Below, piece by piece: positions 22,775-31,125 of a stretch of DNA of 64,000 nt. The DNA is from Bacillus sp. CGMCC 1.16541 (GTDB taxonomy: Bacteria; Bacillota; Bacilli; Bacillales; Bacillaceae_H). The stretch covers positions 1 to 64,000 of the forward strand of contig NZ_QFRU01000025.1 in NCBI RefSeq assembly GCF_003184905.1. The letters are read 5' to 3'. The notes below the pieces were generated by a model. That model saw only the letters and a program-made list of their open reading frames with translations. It searched no databases and was not told the DNA's origin. Every line of letters begins with the position of its first letter. Position 1 is the first letter of the stretch. The position numbers and the translations under genes are program-made.

Positions 22775-24166
22775 TTATATAACAAAATGAGGATCTTGGC
22801 TCTCGCGATATTTCTTCAATCGATATTGAAGACTTTGTCGACTCATTCCAAGCTTCTCTGCAGCTTTTGAGACGTTGCCACTTTCATTCTGTAAGACTTC
22901 TTCTACATATTGCTTTTCAACACGCTCTAGTCGTTCTTTTAATGTTTCGACTTTGTCTACTTTTCGTTTCGGTTCGCTCACAAATGCGTTTGTTTTTAAT
23001 GTACGAAATCGCAATGGTAAATGTTCAATGGTAATAACTCGTTCTTGATATGCTAGATTCATCGCACCTTCAATGACATGCTCGAGTTCGCGCACGTTCC
23101 CTGGCCATGAATGTTGTTCAAATACAGTATGTACATCTGAGTGGATACGTTCAATGGTCACGCCAAACAATCCGTTATACTTCTGAATAAAATGGTTCGT
23201 TAACACTAGAAGGTCTTCTTTGCGGTCTCGAAGTGGTGGGATGTGAAGCATGACAACGCTTAATCGGTAATATAAATCTTTTCGTAACCGTTCATGTACA
23301 ACCGCTTCAATTGGATCTTCGTTCATTGTGGCAATTACTCTTACGTCTACTTCTTTTTCCGTCATCCCCCCTACTCGGCGAACTTTTCGCTCTTGTAAGA
23401 CGCGAAGAAGTTTTGCTTGTAGTGACAAGTCAAGGCTATTTAATTCATCTAAAAAGAGGGTGCCACCGTTTGCCATTTCAAACAAACCAGGTTGGTCCAT
23501 AGCCCCAGTAAATGCCCCTTTTTGCGTTCCAAATAACAAACTCTCCATTAACGTAGCAGGAATGGCTGCACAATTTTGACTAATAAAGGGCTTTGACGAA
23601 CGTGTACTTTCATAATGGATGCTTTGTGCGATAATTTCTTTCCCCGTCCCTGTCTCTCCTGTAATTAAAACGGAAGAAGACGTACGTGTTGCTCGCTTTG
23701 CTTCTTCTATGACTAAATGCAATCGTTCACTATCTCCAATCATGTCGGCAAATGTGTACGTTTTCGGCTTAGTCTTTGATATATTTTGCTTAATGACCGT
23801 TTCAAGTCGAGTCACATCTTTTGATAGTTCGACAGCTCCGATAATGACCCCGTCTTGCTCAATTGGGAATGTATCGTTTATCGTTGTAATCTCGGTTCCT
23901 TTATTGTTGTAAAATGTTTGCTTTCGATGACGTGTCACCTTTCCACTCTTTAACGCCGCAACGAGTGTACTGTGATCATTTTTCTCAAATTCAAACACGT
24001 CACGAAAGTCTTTATGTAACACTTCCTCACGTGCCATCGATTCGGCTTCCACCGCTTTTTGATTATAAACAACCGTGACGCCATCTTTATCAATAATATG
24101 TACGCCAACATCTAAATTTTCAAACACCGCTTCATACATGTTGATAAGCAAATCTGTACCGTTCAT
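22775..24166 (-). CDS. Sigma-54-dependent activator, PAS-AAA+-Fis, RocR/KamR-like
   Basis: A 463-residue enhancer-binding protein. The N-terminal PAS sensor (NMYEAVFENLDVGVHIIDKD) spans residues 10-115. The AAA+ domain carries Walker A GETGTGKE, the sigma-54 contact loop GAFTGA, Walker B GGTLFLDELNSL and arginine-finger region. The C-terminal Fis helix-turn-helix is GNVSKAAEKLGMSRQSLQYR. Length and order match B. subtilis RocR (461 residues), which controls arginine and ornithine catabolism, and KamR-type activators of kamA. No rocABC/DEF genes are adjacent; the only sigma-54-type promoter noticed in the window is that of kamA. It may therefore act in trans on kamA. Confidence 0.88.
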   Translation of the reverse strand: MNGTDLLINMYEAVFENLDVGVHIIDKDGVTVVYNQKAVEAESMAREEVLHKDFRDVFEFEKNDHSTLVAALKSGKVTRHRKQTFYNNKGTEITTINDTFPIEQDGVIIGAVELSKDVTRLETVIKQNISKTKPKTYTFADMIGDSERLHLVIEEAKRATRTSSSVLITGETGTGKEIIAQSIHYESTRSSKPFISQNCAAIPATLMESLLFGTQKGAFTGAMDQPGLFEMANGGTLFLDELNSLDLSLQAKLLRVLQERKVRRVGGMTEKEVDVRVIATMNEDPIEAVVHERLRKDLYYRLSVVMLHIPPLRDRKEDLLVLTNHFIQKYNGLFGVTIERIHSDVHTVFEQHSWPGNVRELEHVIEGAMNLAYQERVITIEHLPLRFRTLKTNAFVSEPKRKVDKVETLKERLERVEKQYVEEVLQNESGNVSKAAEKLGMSRQSLQYRLKKYRESQDPHFVI

Positions 24167-24232
24167 TCACTCTCCCCCCTTCTATAATACTATTAGCTAT
24201 TTATCCGTCTCTTCCTGCTGTTATTGGCATAC

Positions 24233-24276
24233 AAAAAACGCCTGTTTCAAAAACCATAACGATTTTGAAACAGGCG
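24233..24276 (-). terminator. Terminator of the azoreductase remnant
   Basis: ACGCCTGTTTCA pairs perfectly with TGAAACAGGCGT and is followed by TTTTTTG on the minus strand. Confidence 0.85.
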
Positions 24277-24292
24277 TATGCCTATGTTTATA

Positions 24293-24583
24293 CTAAAATA
24301 TTTCCGCAAGCTTTGCTGCTTTTTCTAAGCCTTCTTCAATGATCTAGTCTGCTCGGTCTAGTAGTTGGTTATGGCCTTCAATGATGACTTTTGACAATTG
24401 CTGAATACCAAAGAAGTTCATGATTGCCTCCACATAGTTAACTGCCATTTCCGATTGAGCAGCTGGTCCTTCTGAATAAATACCGCCTCGTGCGTTCAAC
24501 AACGCTACCTTTTGGTTTGATACGAGTCCAACTGGTCCTTCTGGTGTGTACGTGAATGTTTGACCGGCACGGTTTTCTTCTCT
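24293..24583 (-). pseudogene. FMN-dependent NADH-azoreductase (AzoR) C-terminal remnant
   Basis: The minus strand encodes the C-terminal 40-45% of an AzoR/AcpD flavoenzyme: [40 protein letters not shown] and [17 protein letters not shown] then interrupts the frame before IIEEGLEKAAKLAEIF and the native stop at 24293. The flavodoxin-like N-terminus is missing, and the fragment is joined to unrelated sequence. Intact family members are about 205-212 residues. The gene is therefore doubly broken: 5' deletion plus nonsense mutation. Confidence 0.8.
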
Positions 24584-24597
24584 TTGACACACCTTTT

Positions 24598-24963
24598 TTA
24601 TGTTGTCAGTGCTTGAAACACTTGATGTCCTCGTATGGTATTTGAAATAAATTTGTACGGCTTCATCGGACGTTCGTAGCATAATGACATGAACATCAAA
24701 TGATCAACGCACTTTTCAGCTGCTTTTCGATTAATGTTTGTATGTGTTTTTTCAAAGATATATTTGTCACCATTCAATTTTTTTATTGGACGCGTGACCG
24801 TCACATTTTCAACAATCTCTTTAATCGTCACTCCTGAATTTTTCGAAATGTAAGAAAATACTTCATGTAACGTGGCATCTTTCTTTACAATTTCTGCAAA
24901 CATAAGAGCTGTGTGTTCAGCAAATTGTGTGTCTTCAAATTGATTAAAAAACTCAAAATCCAT
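24598..24963 (-). CDS. Small protein with winged-helix-like C-terminus, unknown function
   Basis: A 121-residue basic protein. The middle ([20 protein letters not shown]) and the C-terminus ([39 protein letters not shown]) read like a winged helix-turn-helix with its wing ([14 protein letters not shown]). It could be a small regulator, but no family is recognised. It ends just upstream of the azoreductase remnant, so it may once have controlled that gene. Confidence 0.55.
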   Translation of the reverse strand: MDFEFFNQFEDTQFAEHTALMFAEIVKKDATLHEVFSYISKNSGVTIKEIVENVTVTRPIKKLNGDKYIFEKTHTNINRKAAEKCVDHLMFMSLCYERPMKPYKFISNTIRGHQVFQALTT

Positions 24964-25156
24964 GTCGCTCCCTCATTTTCTTAAAAGAATGATATGTAAT
25001 ATAGTAACCTATTATAGTAACTGTATCAAGTGACGATGCATTCTCCTTCTCCAACCTTTGTTTAGGTCATGAAAAGAAACAAAACCATAAGTTTTAGTCT
25101 AAATCGCTTTTCAGCATGATATATATGTACAAGTAGAGATGATGTCGAATTAAAAG

Positions 25157-25741
25157 GTGATGCTTATTTTTTCGAAAGGATTGGCTATCTTTTGTGGAAG
25201 TTTATTAATTGGAATTGGGTTAAATGCTTTTTTAGCTCCCCATCATTTAATTGACGGTGGATTAATGGGGCTTGGACTCATTTTGTTTTATGCGGTTAAT
25301 ATTCCAGTGGGGATGTCGATGTTAATTCTTAATTTCCCTATTTATCTATACGCATTTTTTAAAGAACGATCCTTTTTTTATAACGGCATATGCGGGTTGC
25401 TTTTTTCTTCTCTATTTGCAGAATACCTTTCCTTTTTATACGGTGATTTTCTGCTTCCTGTGTTTGAAAGTAGTATTCTCGGAGGCGTTTGTGTAGGGAT
25501 AGGAATTGGACTTATGCTTCGTTATGATACGAGCTCAGATGGTGTAGACTTGATTGCTCAATTCGTCTCAAAGTTTTGGGCAGTGAATGTTGGATTAACC
25601 ATTTTGTTAATTGACCTGTTTATTATGGTTGCGGGTATGCAAGTCATCGGTTGGCGAGCATTTTGTTATTCCGTTCTTGTCATTTCTGTTGGAGGATTGA
25701 TGATTATGCTACTTACCGTCACGAAACGCCAAGCTAGCTAG
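25157..25741 (+). CDS. YitT-family membrane protein, short form
   Basis: A 194-residue protein with five or six membrane helices, beginning GLAIFCGSLLIGIGLNAFLA and containing APHHLIDGGLMGLGLILFY and MLRYDTSSDGVDLIAQF, which are YitT (DUF161) signatures. Most YitT proteins carry a C-terminal DUF2179 cytosolic domain of about 80 residues; it is absent here. GTG/ATG start is ambiguous because the ribosome site is weak (AAAAGG). Its stop lies in a terminator. Transport substrate unknown. A second YitT-like gene is at 59.7 kb. Confidence 0.82.
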   Translation: MMLIFSKGLAIFCGSLLIGIGLNAFLAPHHLIDGGLMGLGLILFYAVNIPVGMSMLILNFPIYLYAFFKERSFFYNGICGLLFSSLFAEYLSFLYGDFLLPVFESSILGGVCVGIGIGLMLRYDTSSDGVDLIAQFVSKFWAVNVGLTILLIDLFIMVAGMQVIGWRAFCYSVLVISVGGLMIMLLTVTKRQAS

Positions 25742-25752
25742 CGGCGTTTTTT
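25724..25752 (+). terminator. Terminator overlapping the YitT stop codon
   Basis: AAACGCC pairs with GGCGTTT around AAGCTAGCTAGC, followed by TTTTTT. Confidence 0.75.
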
Positions 25753-25793
25753 CTATGTCAAAAGAACTCTTTTTATTTCGTAGTTCGGAATAT

Positions 25794-25822
25794 TTGAAGC
25801 GAAACTTTCTCCTTGTTATAAT
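25794..25822 (+). promoter_or_regulatory. Sigma-A promoter of the flavin reductase gene
   Basis: TTGAAG (25794-25799) and TATAAT (25817-25822), spacer 17, about 50 bases before the start codon. Confidence 0.65.
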
Positions 25823-25872
25823 GTACAACATCGTCTTGAAGATGAAACTCTTTTAATAAGGAGATGACTAGT

Positions 25873-26928
25873 ATGAATAACTTAACAAACTTACTAGAAC
25901 CAACAAAAATAGGTGCATTTTCATTAAAAACAAGAACAGCAATGGCTCCTATGACACGCTGTTTCGCTGATGATGAAACAGGTGTGGTCAATGATGCAAT
26001 TGTTGAATATTACCGAAAACGAGCAGAAGACGGAATTGGTCTTATTATTACAGAAGGTACAGTCATTAGCGACCGCGCAAAAGGAAACCCTGGTGTACCG
26101 GGTATCTACTCTCCTGAACAAGTAGCTGCGTGGAGAAAAGTAACAGAAGCTGTTCATAAAGAAGGCGGAACGATTATCGCGCAAATTTGGCACGTTGGAC
26201 GCCTTAGTCATTCTGAATTAATTAAAGGCCAACAACCACAAGCACCATCAGCGATCGCAGCTGCGGGGCAAGTACCTCGTTTCCGTAAGTCATACGAAAC
26301 ACCAGAAGAGATGTCAAAAGAAGATATTAAGCAAGTCATTGAGCAATATGCACAAGCAGCTCGAAATGCCATTGATGCAGGATTCGATGGCATTGAGGTA
26401 CACGGTGCACATGGCTATTTAATTGATCAGTTTAACTCGGGCGTTTCAAATAAACGTACCGATGAATATGGTGGAGATCTTGCGCAACGTTTAACGTTTA
26501 TGAAAGAAGTACTTCGTGCTGTCATTCATGAGATTGGCGCAGACCGTGTCGTTATTCGCTTCTCGCCTCATAAAGTCGACGATCCTTACTATCGTTGGGA
26601 TGATGCCGAACAAGCATTACAAACATACATCGATGCATTTAAAGAAGTCGGCGTTAAAATAATTCATCCTTCTATGCTAGACTTCTATGAAGAAGCAAAA
26701 GACGGGCAAAACGTGTACGAAATTGTTCGCGAAAAATGGGATGGTCCTATTATCGGAGTGGGGAATTTAACACCTGAATCGGCTGAAAAAGCGTTGCAAG
26801 CGGGCTGGATTGATGTAGCAGCAATTGGCCGCCCTTTAATCGCTAATCCAGACTATATTCAACGTGTGAAAGAAGGACAAAAACTAGTAGAATATGAAGC
26901 AAGTGAACATTTACCACTTTTAGTTTAA
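25873..26928 (+). CDS. Old-yellow-enzyme family NADH:flavin oxidoreductase/ene-reductase
   Basis: A 351-residue FMN-binding TIM barrel. Characteristic segments: TRTAMAPMTRCFADDETG at the N-terminus, GLIITEGTVISDRAKG, IAQIWHVGRLSH, the active-site stretch GIEVHGAHGYLIDQFNSGVS and NKRTDEYGG, and FMN phosphate loop IIGVGNLTPESAEKAL. These enzymes reduce activated alkenes, quinones or nitro compounds with NAD(P)H. ATG 25873 is chosen because AAGGAG lies nine bases upstream. Monocistronic; physiological substrate unknown, probably electrophile detoxification. Confidence 0.92.
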   Translation: MNNLTNLLEPTKIGAFSLKTRTAMAPMTRCFADDETGVVNDAIVEYYRKRAEDGIGLIITEGTVISDRAKGNPGVPGIYSPEQVAAWRKVTEAVHKEGGTIIAQIWHVGRLSHSELIKGQQPQAPSAIAAAGQVPRFRKSYETPEEMSKEDIKQVIEQYAQAARNAIDAGFDGIEVHGAHGYLIDQFNSGVSNKRTDEYGGDLAQRLTFMKEVLRAVIHEIGADRVVIRFSPHKVDDPYYRWDDAEQALQTYIDAFKEVGVKIIHPSMLDFYEEAKDGQNVYEIVREKWDGPIIGVGNLTPESAEKALQAGWIDVAAIGRPLIANPDYIQRVKEGQKLVEYEASEHLPLLV

Positions 26929-26953
26929 AGAGCACTTCTATTCCGTAAGATTG

Positions 26954-26987
26954 AAAAAATCCTTTGTCGATTGACAAAGGATTTTTT
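26954..26987 (+). terminator. Terminator of the flavin reductase gene
   Basis: AAAAATCCTTTGTC pairs with GACAAAGGATTTTTT. Confidence 0.88.
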
Positions 26988-27061
26988 GCCTGTTTCAACA
27001 AGTAGGACAACTGTGAAACAGACCTTTATTTTTCAAATAGGGGTAAATGAAAAAGGTACCT

Positions 27062-27384
27062 TTATTTTACCATACGGATTGTGGTTATTTTTTCCTCTTT
27101 CTTTAAACACGTCTTATGTCCTACAAGTTGAAAATTTCCGATGATTTGTTTTGCTGTATCCATCGATTCATTTATCCCTTTTGTTCATAGAGATTCTTTT
27201 TACCGCTGTCTTCTCTTATTTCTACTAAGAGTACCCACGGGTCATTATAAAAAGTAGTCTTCAGTAACAGACTGTACATTTAAGGTGTGGTCACTTTTGA
27301 GGACTGTCGATAATCATACACACCGCCAGGCAAAGAAATAAATGAGAAGCCATCACTTCCATTAACTCGGCAATCAGTGCATGC
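27062..27384 (-). pseudogene. Degraded gene remnant with several frameshifts
   Basis: Reading the minus strand with three frame changes gives a continuous-looking peptide: CTDCRVNGSDGFSFISLPGG, VYDYRQSSK, TLNVQSVTEDYF, YNDPWVLLVEIREDSGKKNL and, after another shift, INESMDTAKQIIGNFQLVGH to a stop at 27062. No single frame is open across it, so it is a decayed gene. It resembles a small soluble domain, possibly an effector-binding protein, but no family can be assigned safely. Confidence 0.55.
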
Positions 27385-27400
27385 TAACTTGTAAAAAGCT

Positions 27401-27538
27401 CATGCAAAATTTCCATCATGTCAAGCATTTGATGAGGAACTTGCCAAAACGAATCCGGATAATGTCGGGTTGGACATTGCTGATATGTTAGAGCAACAAG
27501 GCTTTACATGTGATAATGTGAAGATACGACATTTATAA
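27401..27538 (+). pseudogene. C-terminal gene remnant, unknown
   Basis: An open frame with no start codon encodes FPSCQAFDEELAKTNPDNVG and LDIADMLEQQGFTCDNVKIR, ending at TAA 27536. It reads like a protein C-terminus without its 5' part and is followed by a terminator. No family is recognised. Confidence 0.4.
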
Positions 27539-27540
27539 GA

Positions 27541-27600
27541 AAAAGCAAGAAGCTGAACGAACAAGAGCAAAAGTGCTCTGTTTGACTCAGCTTCTTCTTC
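27541..27600. terminator. Bidirectional terminator near the murR 3' end
   Basis: AAGAAGCTGA pairs with TCAGCTTCTT around an inner AGAGC/GCTCT stem; T-rich on both strands. It closes the mur operon on the minus strand. Confidence 0.78.
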
Positions 27601-27645
27601 GTTTACTACAATGATAGCATCAAGACGGTTACATATACATCCTAC

Positions 27646-28497
27646 TTATGACTTCATACGCTGCACCGCTTGATGTGTGTCAATAATTCTCTCATACAAT
27701 CCTTGTCCTCTTTCGGAACAAATCGCAATAAAAAGGGCATCAACAATAGCAAGTTGAGCGATACGCGCTGTCATCGTTCCAATTCGTAAGTTTTGCTCTT
27801 CTTCAGACATCGTTAACACAATGTCTGCTAATCGACGAGCAGGTGACGGCGCGTTTTGTGTTAATAAAATCGTTCGTACTTCACGTTCTTTTGCTACAGA
27901 CAACACATCTAAGATCTCTTTTGTTTTTCCTGAAGTTGAAATCACAAAAACAGCATCTTGTTTTGTAGCATTTGCGACCATCATCATTTGCATATGATTA
28001 TCTTCTGATTGAAACGCAGGTACGTTAATGCGTAACAGCTTTTGCTTAAAATCTAATGCGACAACTGCAGAACCGCCAACACCATAAAGGTAAATTCGCC
28101 CAGCGTCACTTAACACTTCAACTGCTTCTGTAAACGATGAAACCGATAGCATTTTTTCCGTGTTTTGCAGCGCTTGAATGGTATTAAACATCACTTTTTG
28201 AATCACAGTTGTCGGATCATCATGAAACTGTAAAGGAGACTCGACTAGTTCGACTGTTCGTACCGATAATTCTTTGGCTAACTCAATTTTAAAGATTTTA
28301 AAGCTTTGAATGCCTAGTCGTTTACAAAAGCGGCTAATAGATGCTTCACTTCCTCCGCATGACTGAGCTAACTCTTTTGTCGTCATATGTGTCACACGTT
28401 CAGCATGCTCTAGTATAAAGGCGGCTACCACTTTTTCAGCTTCTGTAAACCGATCTAATTGACGTTCAATTTGCTTAAGAACGGAAAATGTTGACAT
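27646..28497 (-). CDS. murR: MurR/RpiR-family regulator of the mur operon
   Basis: A 283-residue regulator with an N-terminal RpiR helix-turn-helix (MTTKELAQSCGGSEASISRF) and a C-terminal SIS sugar-phosphate-binding domain (RIYLYGVGGSAVVALDFKQK, FVISTSGKTKEILDVLSVAK). MurR proteins sense MurNAc-6-phosphate and repress murQ/murP. It is the last gene of murQ-murP-mupG-murR on the minus strand, about 85 bases after mupG. Cytosolic, DNA-binding. Confidence 0.88.
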   Translation of the reverse strand: MSTFSVLKQIERQLDRFTEAEKVVAAFILEHAERVTHMTTKELAQSCGGSEASISRFCKRLGIQSFKIFKIELAKELSVRTVELVESPLQFHDDPTTVIQKVMFNTIQALQNTEKMLSVSSFTEAVEVLSDAGRIYLYGVGGSAVVALDFKQKLLRINVPAFQSEDNHMQMMMVANATKQDAVFVISTSGKTKEILDVLSVAKEREVRTILLTQNAPSPARRLADIVLTMSEEEQNLRIGTMTARIAQLAIVDALFIAICSERGQGLYERIIDTHQAVQRMKS

Positions 28498-28582
28498 AAA
28501 AGCTCCTTTCCGATTTTTCTACACTCCATCACTCGTCACTTAAAGCTGTTGCGGATTGTTTGAAGTGGGCGTTCTTGTGATT

Positions 28583-29644
28583 TTAAATAAATGAAAACCA
28601 TTGTCCTGGTCGAATCATTGTTAAAAGTGGTACATCCTTTTTATCTACGTAACCAATGACGTTCACTTTTTCATCTTCAGGCAAGTCTCTTATCACAACC
28701 TGAAGTTCTCCAACGTAACGACCGTACTCATCATTGTCAATTGTAATCGCTCCTAGCCGTCTAGGTAATCGTGGACGTGGGTCAATCTGAAGGTGGTGTT
28801 TTTGCACATGAAATCGAGACGTTTCCGATCGAATGACGTCTCGCGCTGGATCCATACGATTACGATGTTTCAATTGTATGATTGTTTGTTCGTTTGCTGA
28901 TAACTCAAGAAGGTTACATCGAAGAGGAATCACATCATCTTGATAGTAGGTAAATTGCTTCAACGTCTCTTCTTTTATCCCTTTATCACCAATACATACT
29001 TTATCAACGTACAGTTCATTTGTCATCTCTAAATAAGCCGAAAAAACGTCCTCATGGCGATGTTTTTCAATGGTTGGCAATCCCTTATGTAACGGTCCTC
29101 TCAACTTCTCATCTCCGGGAATAAACGCCATCACCGTCATCCCTTGTTTTTTTAACCATTCATTACGTGTTTTAAACCACGTTTCATCTAAACCGGTTTC
29201 TGGTCGCGGATAGAAGTTATGCCATGCTTCAACTTGACTGATTTCTAAACCCGCTTCTATTAATTGCGTCAAAAAGGTGTCATCAATGGTACTTGCATTT
29301 AACGCAACTTTCATTTCTTTTGATAGATTCGCAATTTGTGAAGGTGAAAATCCATAATCGACTCGTAGTCCAGCTACTCCCCATGTTTTCAATTCATGCG
29401 CTTCTTCTATTGTTAAATGAAGATGCTGCCAAGACCGTGGAGATACGTCTACCATCAGTTCCATCCCGATTTGTTTAGCAAGTGCTCCTACTTTTTTTAA
29501 TTCAACGACATACATCTCTGGGTCGTCTTCTGGAATATGGAGCGATGTAAAAATGGTGCGAAAGCCAGCTTCATACATCGTTTTCATATATAATTCGGTT
29601 TCGTCCATGGATTGTTGTCCTAAATAAATTGACATTCCTAACAC
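28583..29644 (-). CDS. mupG: MupG-family (DUF871) 6-phospho-N-acetylmuramidase
   Basis: A 353-residue DUF871 protein with an N-terminal TIM barrel (SIYLGQQSMDETELYMKTMY, FRTIFTSLHIPEDDPEMY, GLRVDYGFSPSQI, ALNASTIDD, EAWHNFYPRPETGLDETWF) and a small beta C-terminal domain (RPRLPRRLGAITIDNDEYGR). In Staphylococcus aureus MupG hydrolyses MurNAc-6-P-GlcNAc into MurNAc-6-P and GlcNAc. Its place between murP and murR, with no nagZ in view, supports disaccharide recycling here. Cytosolic. Confidence 0.88.
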   Translation of the reverse strand: MLGMSIYLGQQSMDETELYMKTMYEAGFRTIFTSLHIPEDDPEMYVVELKKVGALAKQIGMELMVDVSPRSWQHLHLTIEEAHELKTWGVAGLRVDYGFSPSQIANLSKEMKVALNASTIDDTFLTQLIEAGLEISQVEAWHNFYPRPETGLDETWFKTRNEWLKKQGMTVMAFIPGDEKLRGPLHKGLPTIEKHRHEDVFSAYLEMTNELYVDKVCIGDKGIKEETLKQFTYYQDDVIPLRCNLLELSANEQTIIQLKHRNRMDPARDVIRSETSRFHVQKHHLQIDPRPRLPRRLGAITIDNDEYGRYVGELQVVIRDLPEDEKVNVIGYVDKKDVPLLTMIRPGQWFSFI

Positions 29645-29737
29645 GATTAATCATCCTTTCTTGGTAAAAAAGAGCTTTGACAACGGAAGCCAAAAGCACC
29701 CTATTTGTCAAAGCTCTCATAAAGATCATACAGTACA

Positions 29738-31105
29738 TTATGCGGCTAAGTTCTCTGCCATTTCTTCTTTAAAGCCAAATGCATACGTGAAGATAAAACC
29801 AAATAAGTAGGAAATGACAAGTCCACCTACGTAGTAAAGGAAACGGTTATCAGCAATTAATGGTGTTAGTGATAAACCTGATACACCGATACCTGTTGAA
29901 GCCGTTTTTACAAGTGCTTGATAAGCTCCCCCAACAGCAGCCCCCATACAAGCGGTAATGAACGGACGACCAAGAGGCAAAGTGACTCCGTATAGAAGTG
30001 GCTCACCAATCCCTAAAAACCCTACTGGCAATGCTCCTTTAATCGTGTTACGTAACTTTTGATTACGCGTTTTTACATAAATCGCCATTGCAGCTCCAAC
30101 TTGACCTGCTCCTGCCATTGCTAAGATTGTTAAGATTGGTGTTACACCAATGCTATTAATAAACTCTAAATGAATTGGTGTTAATCCGTGATGAAGTCCG
30201 ACCATAACAAGCGGTAAGAAGAATCCTGCTAACACAGCTCCAGCTACAACACCACCAATATCTAAAACAGCTTTAATACCTGATGTAATTCCTTCTGCAA
30301 GCACTCCACCAACTGGCTGTACCACGATAAGTGTTGCAAATCCAACGACTAATACTGTAATTAACGGTGTTACAATAATATCAACTGCACTCGGCACACT
30401 TTTTCGAACAGTACGCTCCACAACAGCCATTAACCATGCAGCAAACATAACCGCAAATAAACCACCACGTCCTGGAACGAGCGATTCACCAAAGAGTGTT
30501 ACATCTGCCAACCCTGGATTAATAATTAAAATACCCGCAATTGCACCTAGTGCTGGTGTGCCATTAAATTCTTTTGCCGTGTTCCATCCTACTAAGATAC
30601 CTAAATAAGCGAATACGCCTCCGCCGATTAAAAGAAGCATACTTAACCATGTAGCGGTTGGGTCCGCTCCGGCATTTTTTGCAAAGTTAGCGATTCCGTT
30701 AATAATCCCAGATGCAACAAGTGCTGGAATTAGTGGAATGAAAATATTACCAATCTTCCGTAATAAGTTCTTAAAAGGCGTGTTGTTTTTCTTTTTAATC
30801 GCTGCTTTCGTATCGTCAGCAACTGATGATAAATCGCCGGATACTTCGCCAATCTTAAGGCCCGTCATCTTACTCATTTCTTCTGTTACACGATTGACCG
30901 TCCCTGGTCCAACAACAATTTGTAACGTTTCATCATCAATGACACCCATGACACCCTCAATTTGACGTAGTTCACTTATGTTGACAAGCTCGTCATTTTT
31001 TATCGCTAAGCGGACACGTGTCATACAATGATTGAGTTGCGCAATGTTTTCTTTTCCACCAACTTTTTCGATGATGGACTGAGCTATTTTTATCTCTTTT
31101 TTCAT
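29738..31105 (-). CDS. murP: PTS N-acetylmuramic acid transporter EIIBC
   Basis: A 455-residue PTS permease. The EIIB domain has the phosphorylatable Cys in AQLNHCMTRVRLAI; the EIIC domain has about ten membrane helices with GIGEPLLYGVTLPL and TPALGAIAGILIINPGLADV. EIIA is not fused, as usual for MurP/SacP-type enzymes that borrow a Crr-like EIIA. ATG 31105 is chosen with AGGGGG nine bases upstream. It lies 20 bases after murQ; the two are cotranscribed. It takes up and phosphorylates MurNAc or MurNAc-GlcNAc. Confidence 0.9.
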   Translation of the reverse strand: MKKEIKIAQSIIEKVGGKENIAQLNHCMTRVRLAIKNDELVNISELRQIEGVMGVIDDETLQIVVGPGTVNRVTEEMSKMTGLKIGEVSGDLSSVADDTKAAIKKKNNTPFKNLLRKIGNIFIPLIPALVASGIINGIANFAKNAGADPTATWLSMLLLIGGGVFAYLGILVGWNTAKEFNGTPALGAIAGILIINPGLADVTLFGESLVPGRGGLFAVMFAAWLMAVVERTVRKSVPSAVDIIVTPLITVLVVGFATLIVVQPVGGVLAEGITSGIKAVLDIGGVVAGAVLAGFFLPLVMVGLHHGLTPIHLEFINSIGVTPILTILAMAGAGQVGAAMAIYVKTRNQKLRNTIKGALPVGFLGIGEPLLYGVTLPLGRPFITACMGAAVGGAYQALVKTASTGIGVSGLSLTPLIADNRFLYYVGGLVISYLFGFIFTYAFGFKEEMAENLAA

Positions 31106-31125
31106 ACCCCTCATCCCCCTATCTA

